Assembly: GCA_020161295.1 (NCBI GenBank)
Contig: JAIUOA010000013.1
Span: forward strand, 1 to 64,000
Length of the DNA stretch: 64,000 bases
Source of the DNA: Bacillota bacterium
GTDB taxonomy: Bacteria; Bacillota; Clostridia; Peptostreptococcales; Acidaminobacteraceae
Direction: 5' to 3'
The position numbers and the translations under genes were made by a program. Under the pieces are notes generated by a model. The model was not told the origin of the DNA. It did not search any database and saw nothing but the letters and a program-made list of their open reading frames with translations. This document shows positions 26,467 to 35,954 of this stretch, in pieces (positions within the stretch are counted from its first letter, which is position 1; the number at the start of each line of letters is the position of its first letter).

Positions 26467-26523
26467 GTTTTTATGAATTGGCATCATCAAATACTCTTTA
26501 TCCCGCATAGGAGGACATCTTAG

Positions 26524-27156
26524 ATGGAGTTGGTTGAAGCGATACGAGAAGAACATCTTGATGATGAGTTTATTGTCGAGCAAGCACGAAGCGGTGATCC
26601 AAAGGCACAGGAGTTTTTGATAAAAAAGTATAAGAACTTCGTCAGATCTAAAGCCCGTTCCTATTTTCTCATCGGCGCAGATCGTGAGGATATCGTGCAA
26701 GAGGGTATGATCGGTCTGTTTAAAGCGATGCGAGATTATCAACCAGATAAGGTGACGTCATTTAAGTCCTTTGCAGAGCTGTGTATTAAACGTCAGATTA
26801 TCACAGCGATTAAAACGGCAACACGGCAAAAGCATATCCCGCTCAATTCCTATGTTTCACTTAATAAACCCCTTCACGATGAAGAATCTGACCGAACACT
26901 TTATGATATCATGACCAGTAGTTGCAGGGAACTCAATCCCGAACACCTGATCATCAAGCGTGAAGAGCTTAGTCACATCGAAGAGAAAATGGGTGAAGTG
27001 CTGAGTGATCTGGAATGGAAGGTGCTCAATGCCTATCTTGAAGGCAAGTCTTATCATGAAATTTCCATTGAAATGAACAAACATGTCAAGTCGGTGGATA
27101 ATGCGCTCCAAAGGGTTAAGAAGAAGTTAGAGAAGTATTTGACAAACGTGAATTGA
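26524..27156 (+). CDS. sigH: RNA polymerase sigma factor SigH (sporulation/transition type)
   Basis: Sigma-70-family factor of 210 residues. Region 2 is clear (FLIKKYKNFVRSKARSYFLIGADREDIVQEGMIGLFKAMRDY), as is region 4 with a helix-turn-helix (LSDLEWKVLNAYLEGKSYHEISIEMNKHVKSVDNALQR). It matches the Firmicutes SigH group, which directs early sporulation and post-exponential genes. The position between rlmB and tuf/rpmG/secE is the standard one in Clostridia. AGGAGG is before the ATG. tuf copy 1 follows after 64 bp without a clear promoter. Confidence 0.95.
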   Translation: MELVEAIREEHLDDEFIVEQARSGDPKAQEFLIKKYKNFVRSKARSYFLIGADREDIVQEGMIGLFKAMRDYQPDKVTSFKSFAELCIKRQIITAIKTATRQKHIPLNSYVSLNKPLHDEESDRTLYDIMTSSCRELNPEHLIIKREELSHIEEKMGEVLSDLEWKVLNAYLEGKSYHEISIEMNKHVKSVDNALQRVKKKLEKYLTNVN

Positions 27157-27220
27157 CGGCTGAAACAGCTTAGTTGGGCTGTGAAATAGGTGCATAAAAA
27201 ACAAGGGAGGAATTAAGAAA

Positions 27221-28411
27221 ATGGCAAAGCAAAAGTTTGAAAGAAACAAACCACATTGTAATATCGGTACAATCGGTCACGTAGACCACGGTAAAACGAC
27301 ATTAACAGCAGCAATCACAAAAGTATTATTCGAAAAATACGGCCTCGGCGCAAAAGTAGATTTCGACAACATCGATAAAGCACCAGAAGAAAGAGAAAGA
27401 GGTATCACGATCTCTACAGCACACGTAGAGTACGAGACACCAGCAAGACACTACGCTCACGTAGACTGCCCAGGCCATGCTGACTATGTTAAGAACATGA
27501 TCACAGGTGCAGCACAAATGGACGGATCAATCCTCGTAGTATCAGCAGCAGATGGTCCAATGCCACAAACAAGAGAGCACATCCTTCTTTCTAGACAAGT
27601 AGGCGTACCATATATCGTCGTATTCCTTAACAAGTGTGACATGGTAGATGACGACGAGCTTCTTGAACTCGTAGAGATGGAAGTAAGAGATCTTCTTTCA
27701 CAATACGACTTCCCAGGCGATGATACACCAATCGTAAGAGGATCAGCACTTAGAGCGCTCGAGGGAGATCCAGTATGGGCAGACAAAATCGTTGAGTTAT
27801 TCAACATCATCGATGAGTACATCCCACAACCAGAGAGAGCAACAGACAAGCCATTCCTTATGCCAGTAGAAGACGTATTCTCGATCACAGGTCGTGGAAC
27901 AGTAGCTACAGGAAGAATTGAAAGAGGAATCATCAAGGTTCAAGAAGAAGTAGAAATCGTTGGCCTTGCAGAAGCACCAAGAAAAGTAGTTGTAACAGGC
28001 GTAGAGATGTTCAAGAAGCTTCTTGATGAAGGTCAAGCAGGCGACAACGTAGGCTTACTCCTCCGTGGCGTTCAAAGATCAGAAATCGAAAGAGGCCAAG
28101 TACTTGCTAAGCCAGGAACAATCAAGCCACACACTAAGTTCGAAGCGCAAGTTTACGTACTTACAAAAGAAGAGGGTGGAAGACATACACCATTCTTCAA
28201 AGGCTACAGACCACAGTTCTTCTTCAGAACAACTGACGTAACAGGTTCAATCGAGTTCGCACCAGGCGTTGAAATGTGTATGCCTGGCGATAACATCGAA
28301 ATGAACATCGAACTGATCGCACCAATCGCGGTAGAAGAAGGTTTAAGATTCTCTATCCGTGAAGGTGGTAGAACAGTAGGCGCTGGTTCAGTTATCAAAA
28401 TTACTGCATAA
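27221..28411 (+). CDS. tuf: Elongation factor Tu, copy 1
   Basis: Delivers aminoacyl-tRNA to the ribosome. The 396 residues carry [17 protein letters not shown] and NKCDMVDD. Preceded by GGGAGG. Bases 27221-28410 are identical to the second copy at 43011-44200; even the codons match, and the first difference is the third base of the stop codon (TAA here, TAG there). It follows sigH, and I find no convincing promoter in the 64-bp gap, so it may rely on the sigH promoter or one inside sigH. Confidence 0.99.
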   Translation: MAKQKFERNKPHCNIGTIGHVDHGKTTLTAAITKVLFEKYGLGAKVDFDNIDKAPEERERGITISTAHVEYETPARHYAHVDCPGHADYVKNMITGAAQMDGSILVVSAADGPMPQTREHILLSRQVGVPYIVVFLNKCDMVDDDELLELVEMEVRDLLSQYDFPGDDTPIVRGSALRALEGDPVWADKIVELFNIIDEYIPQPERATDKPFLMPVEDVFSITGRGTVATGRIERGIIKVQEEVEIVGLAEAPRKVVVTGVEMFKKLLDEGQAGDNVGLLLRGVQRSEIERGQVLAKPGTIKPHTKFEAQVYVLTKEEGGRHTPFFKGYRPQFFFRTTDVTGSIEFAPGVEMCMPGDNIEMNIELIAPIAVEEGLRFSIREGGRTVGAGSVIKITA

Positions 28412-28425
28412 GTGAAAATCGGTAG

Positions 28426-28465
28426 TTGTTTTTTACCTAAAAGTGTTGTAGAATACTATAGGTAA
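28426..28465 (+). promoter_or_regulatory. Promoter-like element and dyad behind tuf copy 1
   Basis: TTGTTT (28426-28431), 17 bases, TAGAAT (28449-28454). The same stretch contains an inverted repeat TTACCTA/TAGGTAA (28433-28439 and 28459-28465). A transcript from here would run only about 75 nt to the next terminator. Alternatively the dyad is a weak tuf terminator. Confidence 0.35.
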
Positions 28466-28511
28466 TTTAATTAAGAACAAATGCTATATTTTCTAATGTT
28501 ATTTAGAAGAT

Positions 28512-28539
28512 AAGGACTAGTGGCAACTAGTCCTTATTT
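28512..28539 (+). terminator. Terminator between tuf copy 1 and rpmG
   Basis: 10-bp perfect arms AAGGACTAGT/ACTAGTCCTT with a GGCA loop, followed by ATTTA. It separates sigH-tuf from the rpmG operon. Confidence 0.85.
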
Positions 28540-28601
28540 AACTTGCTTTTTAAGATGAATATTTGTTAATATTATTTCCCGCGTAAACTGACGTGGTTTT
28601 G

Positions 28602-28630
28602 TTGACATGCATTTTGTTTTATGGTAGGTT
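28602..28630 (+). promoter_or_regulatory. Promoter of rpmG-secE-nusG-rplK-rplA
   Basis: TTGACA (28602-28607), 17 bases, TAGGTT (28625-28630), with TGG before the -10 giving an extended -10. Confidence 0.75.
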
Positions 28631-28703
28631 AGATTAGTAATGTTATAGTGGAGTATAGTGTGCATTGCCAGGCACGGACATTATTGGTTTAGGAGGTGTC
28701 GAG

Positions 28704-28853
28704 ATGAGAGTTAACATCACGTTAGCATGTACTGAGTGCAAAAACAGAAATTACAATACGACGAAAAACAAGAAAAACAACCCAGACAGAATTGAAATGA
28801 GCAAATACTGCAAGTTCTGTAAAAAGCACACAGATCACAAAGAAACCAAGTAA
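28704..28853 (+). CDS. rpmG: 50S ribosomal protein L33 (zinc type)
   Basis: 49 residues from the ATG at 28704, behind TTAGGAGGTG. Two CxxC pairs (CTEC and CKFC) show the zinc-binding form. An upstream in-frame start at 28665 would place the ribosome binding site inside the gene. The first gene behind the 28602 promoter. Confidence 0.95.
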   Translation: MRVNITLACTECKNRNYNTTKNKKNNPDRIEMSKYCKFCKKHTDHKETK

Positions 28854-28888
28854 TAGGTTTCAAATACTATTTGAAGGGGTTGAGATAA

Positions 28889-29095
28889 ATGGCTTCTAGT
28901 AATGTGAAAGAAAACAAGTTTAGTGCAGGCAAGTTTTTCAAAAGTGTTAAAAGTGAAATCAAAAAAGTAACTTGGCCAACTCGTAAAGATGTATGGAATT
29001 ACACATTGGTTGTACTAGCTATGTGTGCTTTTTCCGCAGCGACGATCGGTGTGCTAGATTTAGTTTTTAAATTTCTCTTCAACTTACTTGCTTAG
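28889..29095 (+). CDS. secE: Preprotein translocase subunit SecE
   Basis: 68-residue single-helix SecE that clamps SecY. The conserved amphipathic SEIKKVTWPTRKDVWNYT precedes one transmembrane segment (LVVLAMCAFSAATIGVLDLVF). The standard position between rpmG and nusG. Confidence 0.96.
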   Translation: MASSNVKENKFSAGKFFKSVKSEIKKVTWPTRKDVWNYTLVVLAMCAFSAATIGVLDLVFKFLFNLLA

Positions 29096-29135
29096 AACTG
29101 ATTCAGCAACTATGGGAGGAGGTTTAACCTGAGAC

Positions 29136-29663
29136 ATGGCAGATGCTAGTAACGCAAAATGGTACGTAGTACACACGTATTCCGGTCATGAGAATAAAGT
29201 TAAGGCGAACATCGAAAAAATCGTCGAAAACAGAGGCATGGAAGACGTTATTTTACAAGTTGTCGTGCCGACGGAAACGGTCGTCGAAATCAAAGCTGGT
29301 AAAAGAAAAGACAAATCGAAAAAAATCTTCCCAGGTTATGCATTGGTTAAAATGATTATGACAGACGAATCTTGGTATGTCGTACGTAACACACGAGGAG
29401 TAACAGGGTTTGTCGGACCTGGCTCTAAGCCGATTCCGTTAACTGACGAAGAAGTTGAAAACATGGGTCTTGAGAAGAGATCGGTGCATGTCGATTTTGC
29501 AGTCGGTGATACAATCACTGTAATTTCCGGTCCATTTGAGAACTTTATTGGAACGGTAGAGGAAATCCATATGGAAAGACAATCGATCAAAGCGATGATT
29601 TCGATGTTTGGTCGCGAGACGCCTGTGGAACTCGAGTTCGATCAAGTTAAAAAGAATTTTTAA
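29136..29663 (+). CDS. nusG: Transcription termination/antitermination factor NusG
   Basis: 175 residues with the NGN domain (WYVVHTYSGHENKVKANIE) and a C-terminal KOW domain (VGDTITVISGPFENFIGTVEEI). Binds the RNA polymerase clamp and couples transcription to Rho or ribosomes. It precedes rplK by 14 bp with respect to the chosen rplK start. Confidence 0.97.
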   Translation: MADASNAKWYVVHTYSGHENKVKANIEKIVENRGMEDVILQVVVPTETVVEIKAGKRKDKSKKIFPGYALVKMIMTDESWYVVRNTRGVTGFVGPGSKPIPLTDEEVENMGLEKRSVHVDFAVGDTITVISGPFENFIGTVEEIHMERQSIKAMISMFGRETPVELEFDQVKKNF

Positions 29664-29677
29664 GGAGGTGAATGTCA

Positions 29678-30103
29678 ATGGCAAAAAAAGTAACTGGTAT
29701 GGTAAAATTGCAAATTCCAGCAGGTAAAGCGACGCCAGCACCACCAGTAGGTCCTGCATTGGGTCAACAAGGTGTTAACATCATGCAATTCGTAAAAGAA
29801 TTCAATGCGAAGACTGCTGATCAAGAAGGTATGGTTATTCCTGTAGTAATCACTGTTTACCAAGATAGATCGTATACTTTTATCACTAAAACGCCACCAG
29901 CTGCAAACTTATTAATTAAAGCTGCAGGTATCAAAGGCGGTTCAGGAGAACCAAACAAGAAAAAAGTTGCGACTGTTAAAAGAGCTAAAATCAGAGAAAT
30001 CGCTGAACTCAAAATGCCAGATCTTAACGCAGGTAGCGTAGAAGCTGCGATGAGTATGATCGAAGGTACTGCGAGAAGTATGGGTATCGTTGTTGAAGAT
30101 TAA
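29678..30103 (+). CDS. rplK: 50S ribosomal protein L11
   Basis: 141 residues from the ATG at 29678 ([20 protein letters not shown]...). GGAGG ends nine bases before it; an ATG six bases earlier is only three bases from the binding site and less likely. Part of the GTPase-associated centre of the ribosome. Confidence 0.98.
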   Translation: MAKKVTGMVKLQIPAGKATPAPPVGPALGQQGVNIMQFVKEFNAKTADQEGMVIPVVITVYQDRSYTFITKTPPAANLLIKAAGIKGGSGEPNKKKVATVKRAKIREIAELKMPDLNAGSVEAAMSMIEGTARSMGIVVED

Positions 30104-30135
30104 TTGGCTGATCATTTCGGATCAGTTGTAATGTA

Positions 30136-30160
30136 GTGGGAGGATTATCCGCGTAACCAC
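30136..30160 (+). promoter_or_regulatory. Candidate L1-binding site in the rplA leader
   Basis: GTGG (30136-30139) pairs with CCAC (30157-30160), and GGA/TCC (30042-like core at 30142-30144 and 30148-30150) forms a short second helix across an asymmetric internal loop (GA opposite GCGTAA). The shape, two helices with an unequal loop, resembles the L1 site on 23S rRNA and L1 mRNAs. It sits just before the rplA ribosome binding site. Assigned by resemblance only. Confidence 0.35.
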
Positions 30161-30173
30161 GAAGGAGGAAAAA

Positions 30174-30866
30174 ATGCCAAAAAGAGGTAAAGCTTATCAA
30201 GAAGCTTCAAAGCTTGTTGAAAGAAACAAGCTGTACGAGCTCGATGAAGCGATTAAATTAGTGAAGCAAACTGCGAAAGCAAAGTTTGACGAAACGGTTG
30301 AATTACACATCAAACTCGGTGTTGACGGTAGACATGCTGATCAACAAGTTAGAGGTGCTATCGTATTACCACACGGAACAGGTAAAACTAAAAAGGTGTT
30401 GGTAATTGCAAAAGGCGAAAAAGCAAACGAAGCTGAAAAAGCGGGTGCTGATTTCGTTGGCGCTGAAGACATCATCAACAAGATCCAAGCTGAAAACTGG
30501 TTTGATTACGATGTTATCGTAGCGACACCAGACATGATGGGTCAACTCGGTCGTTTAGGTAGAGTTTTAGGTCCTAAGGGCTTAATGCCAAACCCTAAAT
30601 CAGGAACAGTTACTTTCGATGTTGAGAGAGCTGTTAATGAAATCAAAGCTGGTAAAGTCGAGTACAGATTGGACAAAACGAATATCGTTCACGTTTCAAT
30701 CGGTAAAGTATCTTTCGATGAAACTAAGTTGACTGAGAACTTGAACGCACTTGTTGAAGCGGTTGTTAAGGCGAAGCCTGCTGCTGCTAAAGGTACTTAC
30801 CTCAGAAGTGTTACAATTACTAGCACGATGGGCCCTGGTATCAAAATCAACGCTGCGAAATTATAA
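30174..30866 (+). CDS. rplA: 50S ribosomal protein L1
   Basis: 230 residues, normal L1 length, with [11 protein letters not shown] at the start and the conserved [21 protein letters not shown] segment. Preceded by GAAGGAGG. The stop codon is immediately followed by the -35 box of the rplJ promoter. Confidence 0.98.
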   Translation: MPKRGKAYQEASKLVERNKLYELDEAIKLVKQTAKAKFDETVELHIKLGVDGRHADQQVRGAIVLPHGTGKTKKVLVIAKGEKANEAEKAGADFVGAEDIINKIQAENWFDYDVIVATPDMMGQLGRLGRVLGPKGLMPNPKSGTVTFDVERAVNEIKAGKVEYRLDKTNIVHVSIGKVSFDETKLTENLNALVEAVVKAKPAAAKGTYLRSVTITSTMGPGIKINAAKL

Positions 30867-30895
30867 TTGACAACGCGTCAATTCTCTGGTAGAAT
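30867..30895 (+). promoter_or_regulatory. Promoter of rplJ-rplL
   Basis: TTGACA (30867-30872), 17 bases, TAGAAT (30890-30895), with TGG before the -10. It begins at the base after the rplA stop codon. Confidence 0.88.
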
Positions 30896-30921
30896 TGCTT
30901 TGTCTTAAAAAAGTAAATAAA

Positions 30922-31029
30922 CCGTAGACAGTAGGTGCTAACGCTTAATTTCCTACCGAGGTAAGGATATATAGTTTATCTAGATAAATTATGACCTCTC
31001 TTGTCTACGGAAGAGAGGTTTTATTTTTA
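30922..31029 (+). ncRNA. L10 leader (autoregulatory mRNA structure with terminator)
   Basis: CCGTAGACA (30922-30930) pairs with TGTCTACGG (31002-31010), enclosing GTAGG...CCTAC (30931 on) and CGAGGT/GACCTC elements typical of the L10 leader family. The 3' strand overlaps a terminator hairpin ACCTCTCTT/AAGAGAGGT (30994-31002 and 31011-31019) followed by TTTTATTTTTA. The two folds exclude each other. In the established model, L10(L12) binding to the leader favours termination before rplJ. Confidence 0.85.
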
Positions 31030-31046
31030 AATAAGGAGGTGGACAA

Positions 31047-31544
31047 ATGTCAAATAATTTAGAAGCGAAAAAAGTTGCTGTAGAAGAGATTAAAGAAAAG
31101 TTCGCGACCGCAAAATCAGCTGTTTTAGTTGACTATAGAGGCTTAACTGTTGAAGAAGTGACTGAACTTAGAAGTAAGTTTAGAAAAGCGGGTGTTGATT
31201 ACAAAGTTTATAAAAACAACCTTGTAAAGATCGCGATTAAAGACACGCCATTCGAAGCTCTTTCTCAAGATTTGACGGGTCCAAACGCTATCGCATTCGG
31301 TATCGAAGATGCTGTTATACCTGCAAAAATCATTAAAGATTTTGCTAAGGGACACAAAAACTTAGAATTAAAAGCGGGCGTTGTTGAAGGTTCTTATTGC
31401 AACCTTGAACAAATTATCGCAATCGCAGATCTTCCATCAAAAGAAGTGCTTATCGGCAGATTCCTTGGAAGTATCAAAGCTCCAGTTTCAAACTTTGCTT
31501 ATTTCTTATCGAATCTTATCAAAGAAAGAGAAGCAAACGCTTAA
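31047..31544 (+). CDS. rplJ: 50S ribosomal protein L10
   Basis: 165 residues, the stalk base protein that carries L7/L12 dimers on its C-terminal helix (ending FAYFLSNLIKEREANA). It lies behind an L10 leader with attenuator, so it likely controls its own synthesis. AAGGAGG is before the ATG. Confidence 0.97.
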   Translation: MSNNLEAKKVAVEEIKEKFATAKSAVLVDYRGLTVEEVTELRSKFRKAGVDYKVYKNNLVKIAIKDTPFEALSQDLTGPNAIAFGIEDAVIPAKIIKDFAKGHKNLELKAGVVEGSYCNLEQIIAIADLPSKEVLIGRFLGSIKAPVSNFAYFLSNLIKEREANA

Positions 31545-31588
31545 TTGACGTAAAAATATGAAATGAAAATTACCCGGAGGTGTTTAAA

Positions 31589-31954
31589 ATGACTAAAGAA
31601 CAAATTATTGAAGCTATTAAAGGCATGAGCATTTTAGAAATTAAAGAATTAGTTGAAGCTTGTGAAGCAGAGTTTGGTGTTTCTGCATCTGCTCCTGTAA
31701 TGGTTGGCGCTGTAGCTGCTACTGCTGAAGCTGTAGAAGAGCAAACTGAATTCGATGTTATCTTAGCTAATGCTGGCGCTAAGAAAATCGGCGTAATCAA
31801 AGTGGTTAGAGAGCTTACTGGTCTAGGACTCAAAGAAGCGAAAGATCTCGTAGATGGCGCTCCTCAAACATTAAAGCAAGGTATCTCTAAAGAAGAAGCT
31901 GAGAAAATCAAAGCGGCTTTAGAAGAAGCTGGCGCAGCAATCGAATTGAAATAG
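31589..31954 (+). CDS. rplL: 50S ribosomal protein L7/L12
   Basis: 121 residues with the N-terminal dimerisation region, an alanine-rich hinge and the factor-binding C-terminal domain ([35 protein letters not shown]). The ATG at 31589 is nine bases behind GGAGG; a GTG at 31580 overlaps that site. A terminator follows. Confidence 0.98.
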   Translation: MTKEQIIEAIKGMSILEIKELVEACEAEFGVSASAPVMVGAVAATAEAVEEQTEFDVILANAGAKKIGVIKVVRELTGLGLKEAKDLVDGAPQTLKQGISKEEAEKIKAALEEAGAAIELK

Positions 31955-31962
31955 TTTCAAAC

Positions 31963-31993
31963 AATAGCCACCAATCACATGGTGGCTATTTTG
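31963..31993 (+). terminator. Terminator of rplJ-rplL
   Basis: 11-bp arms AATAGCCACCA/TGGTGGCTATT followed by TTG. The T run is short, so read-through into rpoB is possible. Confidence 0.8.
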
Positions 31994-32047
31994 ACTCATT
32001 ATTTCTAGTGCTTTATAACTTAAGATGCTACAAAAAATTGAAGACTT

Positions 32048-32156
32048 CATTCTAAACAAACTTATAATTGGTGGTTGACACGTCTCGACATGTGTGATAC
32101 TATTTTATAATGCTATAAGTATGTTTAGAATGGAGTTTTCTGCGTTTCTAAACAAA
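32048..32156 (+). repeat. Three copies of TTCTAAACA around the rpoB promoter
   Basis: CATTCTAAACA at 32048-32058 is perfectly inverted as TGTTTAGAATG at 32122-32132, and TTCTAAACAAA recurs at 32146-32156. The first copy is upstream of the promoter and the other two form a 9-bp hairpin in the leader. Function unknown. Confidence 0.8.
32075..32103 (+). promoter_or_regulatory. Promoter of rpoB-rpoC
   Basis: TTGACA (32075-32080), 17 bases, TACTAT (32098-32103), with TGA before the -10 (extended -10). The predicted leader is about 120 nt. Confidence 0.85.
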
Positions 32157-32171
32157 AGATGGGTATGTTAG

Positions 32172-32189
32172 AAAAGGATTTGTCCTTTT
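32172..32189 (+). other. Second leader hairpin of rpoB
   Basis: 7-bp arms AAAAGGA/TCCTTTT with a TTTG loop lie between the TTCTAAACA hairpin and the rpoB start. It has no clean T run, so it is not a standard terminator. Confidence 0.5.
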
Positions 32190-32229
32190 ATAATACAACG
32201 ACTTTTATTACACAAGGGGTGAAAATTTA

Positions 32230-35200
32230 ATGCCACAACCTGTAATGCTCGGAAAAACGAAAAGAATGAGTTTCGCCAGAATTAATGAGTTACTTGAGAA
32301 ACCGAATTTGATTGAGATCCAAAGAAAATCATATGAGTGGTTTCTCGAAGAAGGCTTAAAAGAAGCTTTCAAAGACATCTCGCCGATTGAAGACTACACT
32401 GGCAATTTAAGTTTGGAGTTTATCGATTATGAACTCGATGAAGATCCAAAGTATGATGTGGAAGAGTGTAAAGAGCGCGATGTGAATTATGCAGTACCAT
32501 TAAGGGTACAAGTGAGATTCATTAACAAGGAAACGAGCGAAATCAAAGAGCAAAAAGTATTCATGGGTGATTTTCCATTAATGACAGATAAGGGAACTTT
32601 TATCATTAATGGTGCTGAAAGGGTTATTGTTAGCCAGTTAGTAAGATCGCCAGGTCCTTATTACGATGGAAAAATCGATAAGGTGGGTACTAAATTATTT
32701 TCAAGTACGATTATTCCAAATAGAGGCGCATGGCTCGAGTACGAAACAGACTCGAACGATGTTGTTTCCGTTCGTATCGACAGAACGAGAAAGCTTCCAG
32801 CAACTACTTTAATCAGAGCGTTAGGTCACCATTCTAACCATGAGATCCTCTCTATGTTTGGTGAAGATGAGAAGCTTATCAAAACACTTGATAAAGATAG
32901 TACGGTTAATCAAGAGGAAGGTCTAATTGAAATTTATAAAAAGCTGAGACCAGGTGAACCCCCAACTGTTGAAAGTGCGCGTAATTTAATAAATTCACTA
33001 TTTTTTGACGAGAAGCGTTATGACCTTGCTAAGGTTGGACGTTATAAGTTCAATAAAAAGCTTGGCGTGTCCAATCGAATTGAAGAGCGTGTTGCAGCTG
33101 AGAACATCATCCATCCATTAACAGGCGAAATCCTTGTTGAGAAGGATGGTAAAATTTCGATTGATATGGCAGCCATCATAGAAAATGCTGGCGTTAAGCA
33201 AGTAGATGTCTATGGAGATGACGACAAAATCGCGCGTGTCATCGGTAACCATTTCGTAGATATCCACGAGTATATCCAGTCCGATTTGTTAAAGGTAAAA
33301 GAAAAAGTTTACTATCCGGTACTTAGAGAGATTTTAGATACTTGTGACACCGTGGCTGAACAGTTGGCTGCTGTAGAAGCGAGAATGTCTGAGCTCGTAC
33401 CAAGACATATTATTCCAGCCGATATTTTAGCATCCTTCAGCTATATCCTCAATTTAAATTGGGGTGTTGGTAACGTGGATGATATCGACCATTTGGGTAA
33501 CCGTAGAATTCGTTCGGTTGGTGAACTCCTTCAGAACCAATTCAGAATTGGACTTTCTAGAATGGAACGTGTCGTTCGCGAGCGTATGACGATCCAAGAC
33601 ATGGAAGCGATTACACCTCAGGCGCTGATCAATATCAAACCTGTGGTTTCTGCCATTAAAGAATTCTTTGGTAGTTCACAGTTGTCCCAGTTCATGGACC
33701 AAACAAATCCGCTTGCTGAACTTACTCATAAAAGAAGACTTTCTGCACTTGGACCTGGTGGTCTCTCAAGAGAGAGAGCGGGCTTCGAAGTGCGTGACGT
33801 TCACCATTCCCACTATGGTAGAATGTGTCCGATTGAAACGCCAGAGGGACCAAACATCGGTCTTATCGGTTCACTCAGTACATTCGCACGCATTAATGAA
33901 TATGGTTTTATAGAGTCTCCTTATAGAAAAATCAACAAAAAAAATAATCATATCACAGATGAGATCATCTATATCACGGCTGACGTTGAAGAGAAGTATA
34001 CAGTTGCGCCGGCAAATGAGCCCGTAACGGAAGATGGATTCTTCGTAAATGATAGAATCGTCGCGAGACGTCGTTCTGATATTAAAGAGTTTCCTGCTAG
34101 TGAAATTGATCTCGTAGAAGTTTCTGCACTCCAAATGGTTTCTGTTGCAACGGCGATGATTCCATTCCTTGAAAATGACGACGCCAACCGTGCCCTCATG
34201 GGTTCGAACATGCAACGTCAGGCTGTACCACTCGTTAGAGCGGAAGCGCCGATCATAGGTACAGGTATCGAGCATATAGCTGCGAAGGATTCTGGATCGG
34301 TTGTAAAATCACCTGTGGATGGCGTAATTGAATACGTTTCTGCAGATGAAATCGTCGTCCGTGGAAATGCAGATAAGAAGAAATACCGTTATAAATTACT
34401 CAAGTTCAAGCGTTCCAACCAAGGAACCTGTATCAATCAAAAGCCGCTCGTAAAAAAAGGTCAACAAGTCATTGCTGATGAAATCATCGCAGATGGTCCT
34501 TCAACCGATAATGGTGAAATCGCATTAGGAACAAACCTTTTGATCGGCTTCATGACTTGGGAAGGATACAACTATGAGGATGCGATTCTCATCAGTGAAG
34601 AACTTGTTATGGAAGACAAACTCAGCTCTATTCATATTGAAGAATATGAATCGGAAGCTAGAGATACAAAGTTAGGCCCTGAAGAAATCACACGCGATAT
34701 TCCAAATGTCGGCGAAGATGCACTTAAAAATCTCGATGCAGAGGGAATCGTTCGAATCGGCGCTGAAGTTAATTCAGGCGATATCCTTGTTGGTAAAGTA
34801 ACGCCTAAAGGTGAAACTGAGTTAACGGCTGAAGAGCGTCTGCTTCGCGCCATTTTCGGCGAAAAAGCGCGTGAAGTGCGCGATACTTCTTTAAGAGTAC
34901 CGCACGGTGAATCGGGAATTATTGTCGACGTCAAAAAGTTCGAAAGAGAAAATGGCGACGAACTCTCCCCAGGTGTAAACAAGTTGATCCGCGTTTACAT
35001 CGCTAAGAAAAGAAAAATCAGCATCGGCGATAAAATGGCGGGACGTCACGGTAATAAGGGCGTTATTTCCAGAATTTCTCCGATTGAAGACATGCCATTC
35101 TTAGAAGACGGCACACCGCTTCAAATCGTTCTTAACCCACTTGGCGTACCTTCGCGTATGAACATCGGTCAGGTACTTGAAGTCCACTTGGGACTCGCTG

Positions 35201-35922
35201 CTAAGAAAAATGGTTGGAAAGTAGCTACACCTGTATTTGACGGTGCAAGCGAGGTTCAAATCATGGATATTCTTGCAAAAGCCGGTTATCCAGCTGACGG
35301 AAGATTACGTATTCGAGATGGCCGCACAGGCGAAGCATTTGATAACAATGTTACCGTAGGGTACATGTATATGTTAAAGCTTCACCACCTTGTAGATGAT
35401 AAGATCCACGCAAGAAGCACCGGTCCTTACTCATTGGTTACACAACAGCCACTGGGCGGTAAAGCACAGTTTGGTGGACAGCGTTTTGGTGAGATGGAGG
35501 TTTGGGCACTTGAGGCGTACGGCGCTGCGCATACGCTACAAGAAATCCTGACTGTTAAATCTGACGACGTCGTCGGTAGGGTTAAAGCTTATGAAGCGAT
35601 TGTCAAAGGGGAGAATATCCCTGAACCTGGTATTCCAGAGTCCTTCAAAGTTCTTATTAAAGAATTACAGGCACTTGCGCTTGATGTAAAAGTACTTCGT
35701 GATGATGCTGGTGAAATTGAAATCGAACTCGTCGATGATGACGATGATGGTTTGGATTATAACACGGCGCTCAGAGAGCAAAAGATTACAAATGATGTCG
35801 AAAAAGGCGCATTTATTGATGATTTGGCTGATGATGAAGATATCAAGGAATCTGAAGAGGAAGAAGAACCTTTTGAGTCCGATGAAGACTTTTACGCTGA
35901 TGACGAGGAATATGACGAGTAA
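32230..35922 (+). CDS. rpoB: DNA-directed RNA polymerase beta subunit
   Basis: 1230 residues forming one half of the active cleft. Conserved segments include [32 protein letters not shown] (rifampicin region) and [13 protein letters not shown]. The last ~55 residues form a very acidic tail, rich in Asp and Glu and ending DDEEYDE. Such tails occur in Firmicutes RpoB and vary in length. AAGGGGTG is before the ATG. rpoC follows after 32 bp. Confidence 0.99.
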   Translation: MPQPVMLGKTKRMSFARINELLEKPNLIEIQRKSYEWFLEEGLKEAFKDISPIEDYTGNLSLEFIDYELDEDPKYDVEECKERDVNYAVPLRVQVRFINKETSEIKEQKVFMGDFPLMTDKGTFIINGAERVIVSQLVRSPGPYYDGKIDKVGTKLFSSTIIPNRGAWLEYETDSNDVVSVRIDRTRKLPATTLIRALGHHSNHEILSMFGEDEKLIKTLDKDSTVNQEEGLIEIYKKLRPGEPPTVESARNLINSLFFDEKRYDLAKVGRYKFNKKLGVSNRIEERVAAENIIHPLTGEILVEKDGKISIDMAAIIENAGVKQVDVYGDDDKIARVIGNHFVDIHEYIQSDLLKVKEKVYYPVLREILDTCDTVAEQLAAVEARMSELVPRHIIPADILASFSYILNLNWGVGNVDDIDHLGNRRIRSVGELLQNQFRIGLSRMERVVRERMTIQDMEAITPQALINIKPVVSAIKEFFGSSQLSQFMDQTNPLAELTHKRRLSALGPGGLSRERAGFEVRDVHHSHYGRMCPIETPEGPNIGLIGSLSTFARINEYGFIESPYRKINKKNNHITDEIIYITADVEEKYTVAPANEPVTEDGFFVNDRIVARRRSDIKEFPASEIDLVEVSALQMVSVATAMIPFLENDDANRALMGSNMQRQAVPLVRAEAPIIGTGIEHIAAKDSGSVVKSPVDGVIEYVSADEIVVRGNADKKKYRYKLLKFKRSNQGTCINQKPLVKKGQQVIADEIIADGPSTDNGEIALGTNLLIGFMTWEGYNYEDAILISEELVMEDKLSSIHIEEYESEARDTKLGPEEITRDIPNVGEDALKNLDAEGIVRIGAEVNSGDILVGKVTPKGETELTAEERLLRAIFGEKAREVRDTSLRVPHGESGIIVDVKKFERENGDELSPGVNKLIRVYIAKKRKISIGDKMAGRHGNKGVISRISPIEDMPFLEDGTPLQIVLNPLGVPSRMNIGQVLEVHLGLAAKKNGWKVATPVFDGASEVQIMDILAKAGYPADGRLRIRDGRTGEAFDNNVTVGYMYMLKLHHLVDDKIHARSTGPYSLVTQQPLGGKAQFGGQRFGEMEVWALEAYGAAHTLQEILTVKSDDVVGRVKAYEAIVKGENIPEPGIPESFKVLIKELQALALDVKVLRDDAGEIEIELVDDDDDGLDYNTALREQKITNDVEKGAFIDDLADDEDIKESEEEEEPFESDEDFYADDEEYDE

Positions 35923-35954
35923 CTAACTTTTATTAGAGAAGGGAGAGGTAGCCC

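Noticed and set aside
27157-27220. Separate promoter for tuf copy 1
   Set aside because: TTGACA and TTGACG occur near the sigH end but no -10 element lies at a suitable distance.
27484-27936. 150-codon minus-strand frame inside tuf (and its twin at 43274-43726)
   Set aside because: Exact shadow of the highly biased tuf codons; repeated only because the two tuf copies are identical.
28665-28703. Longer rpmG start
   Set aside because: The extra N-terminus contains the AGGAGGTG binding site and does not match L33, which starts at 28704.
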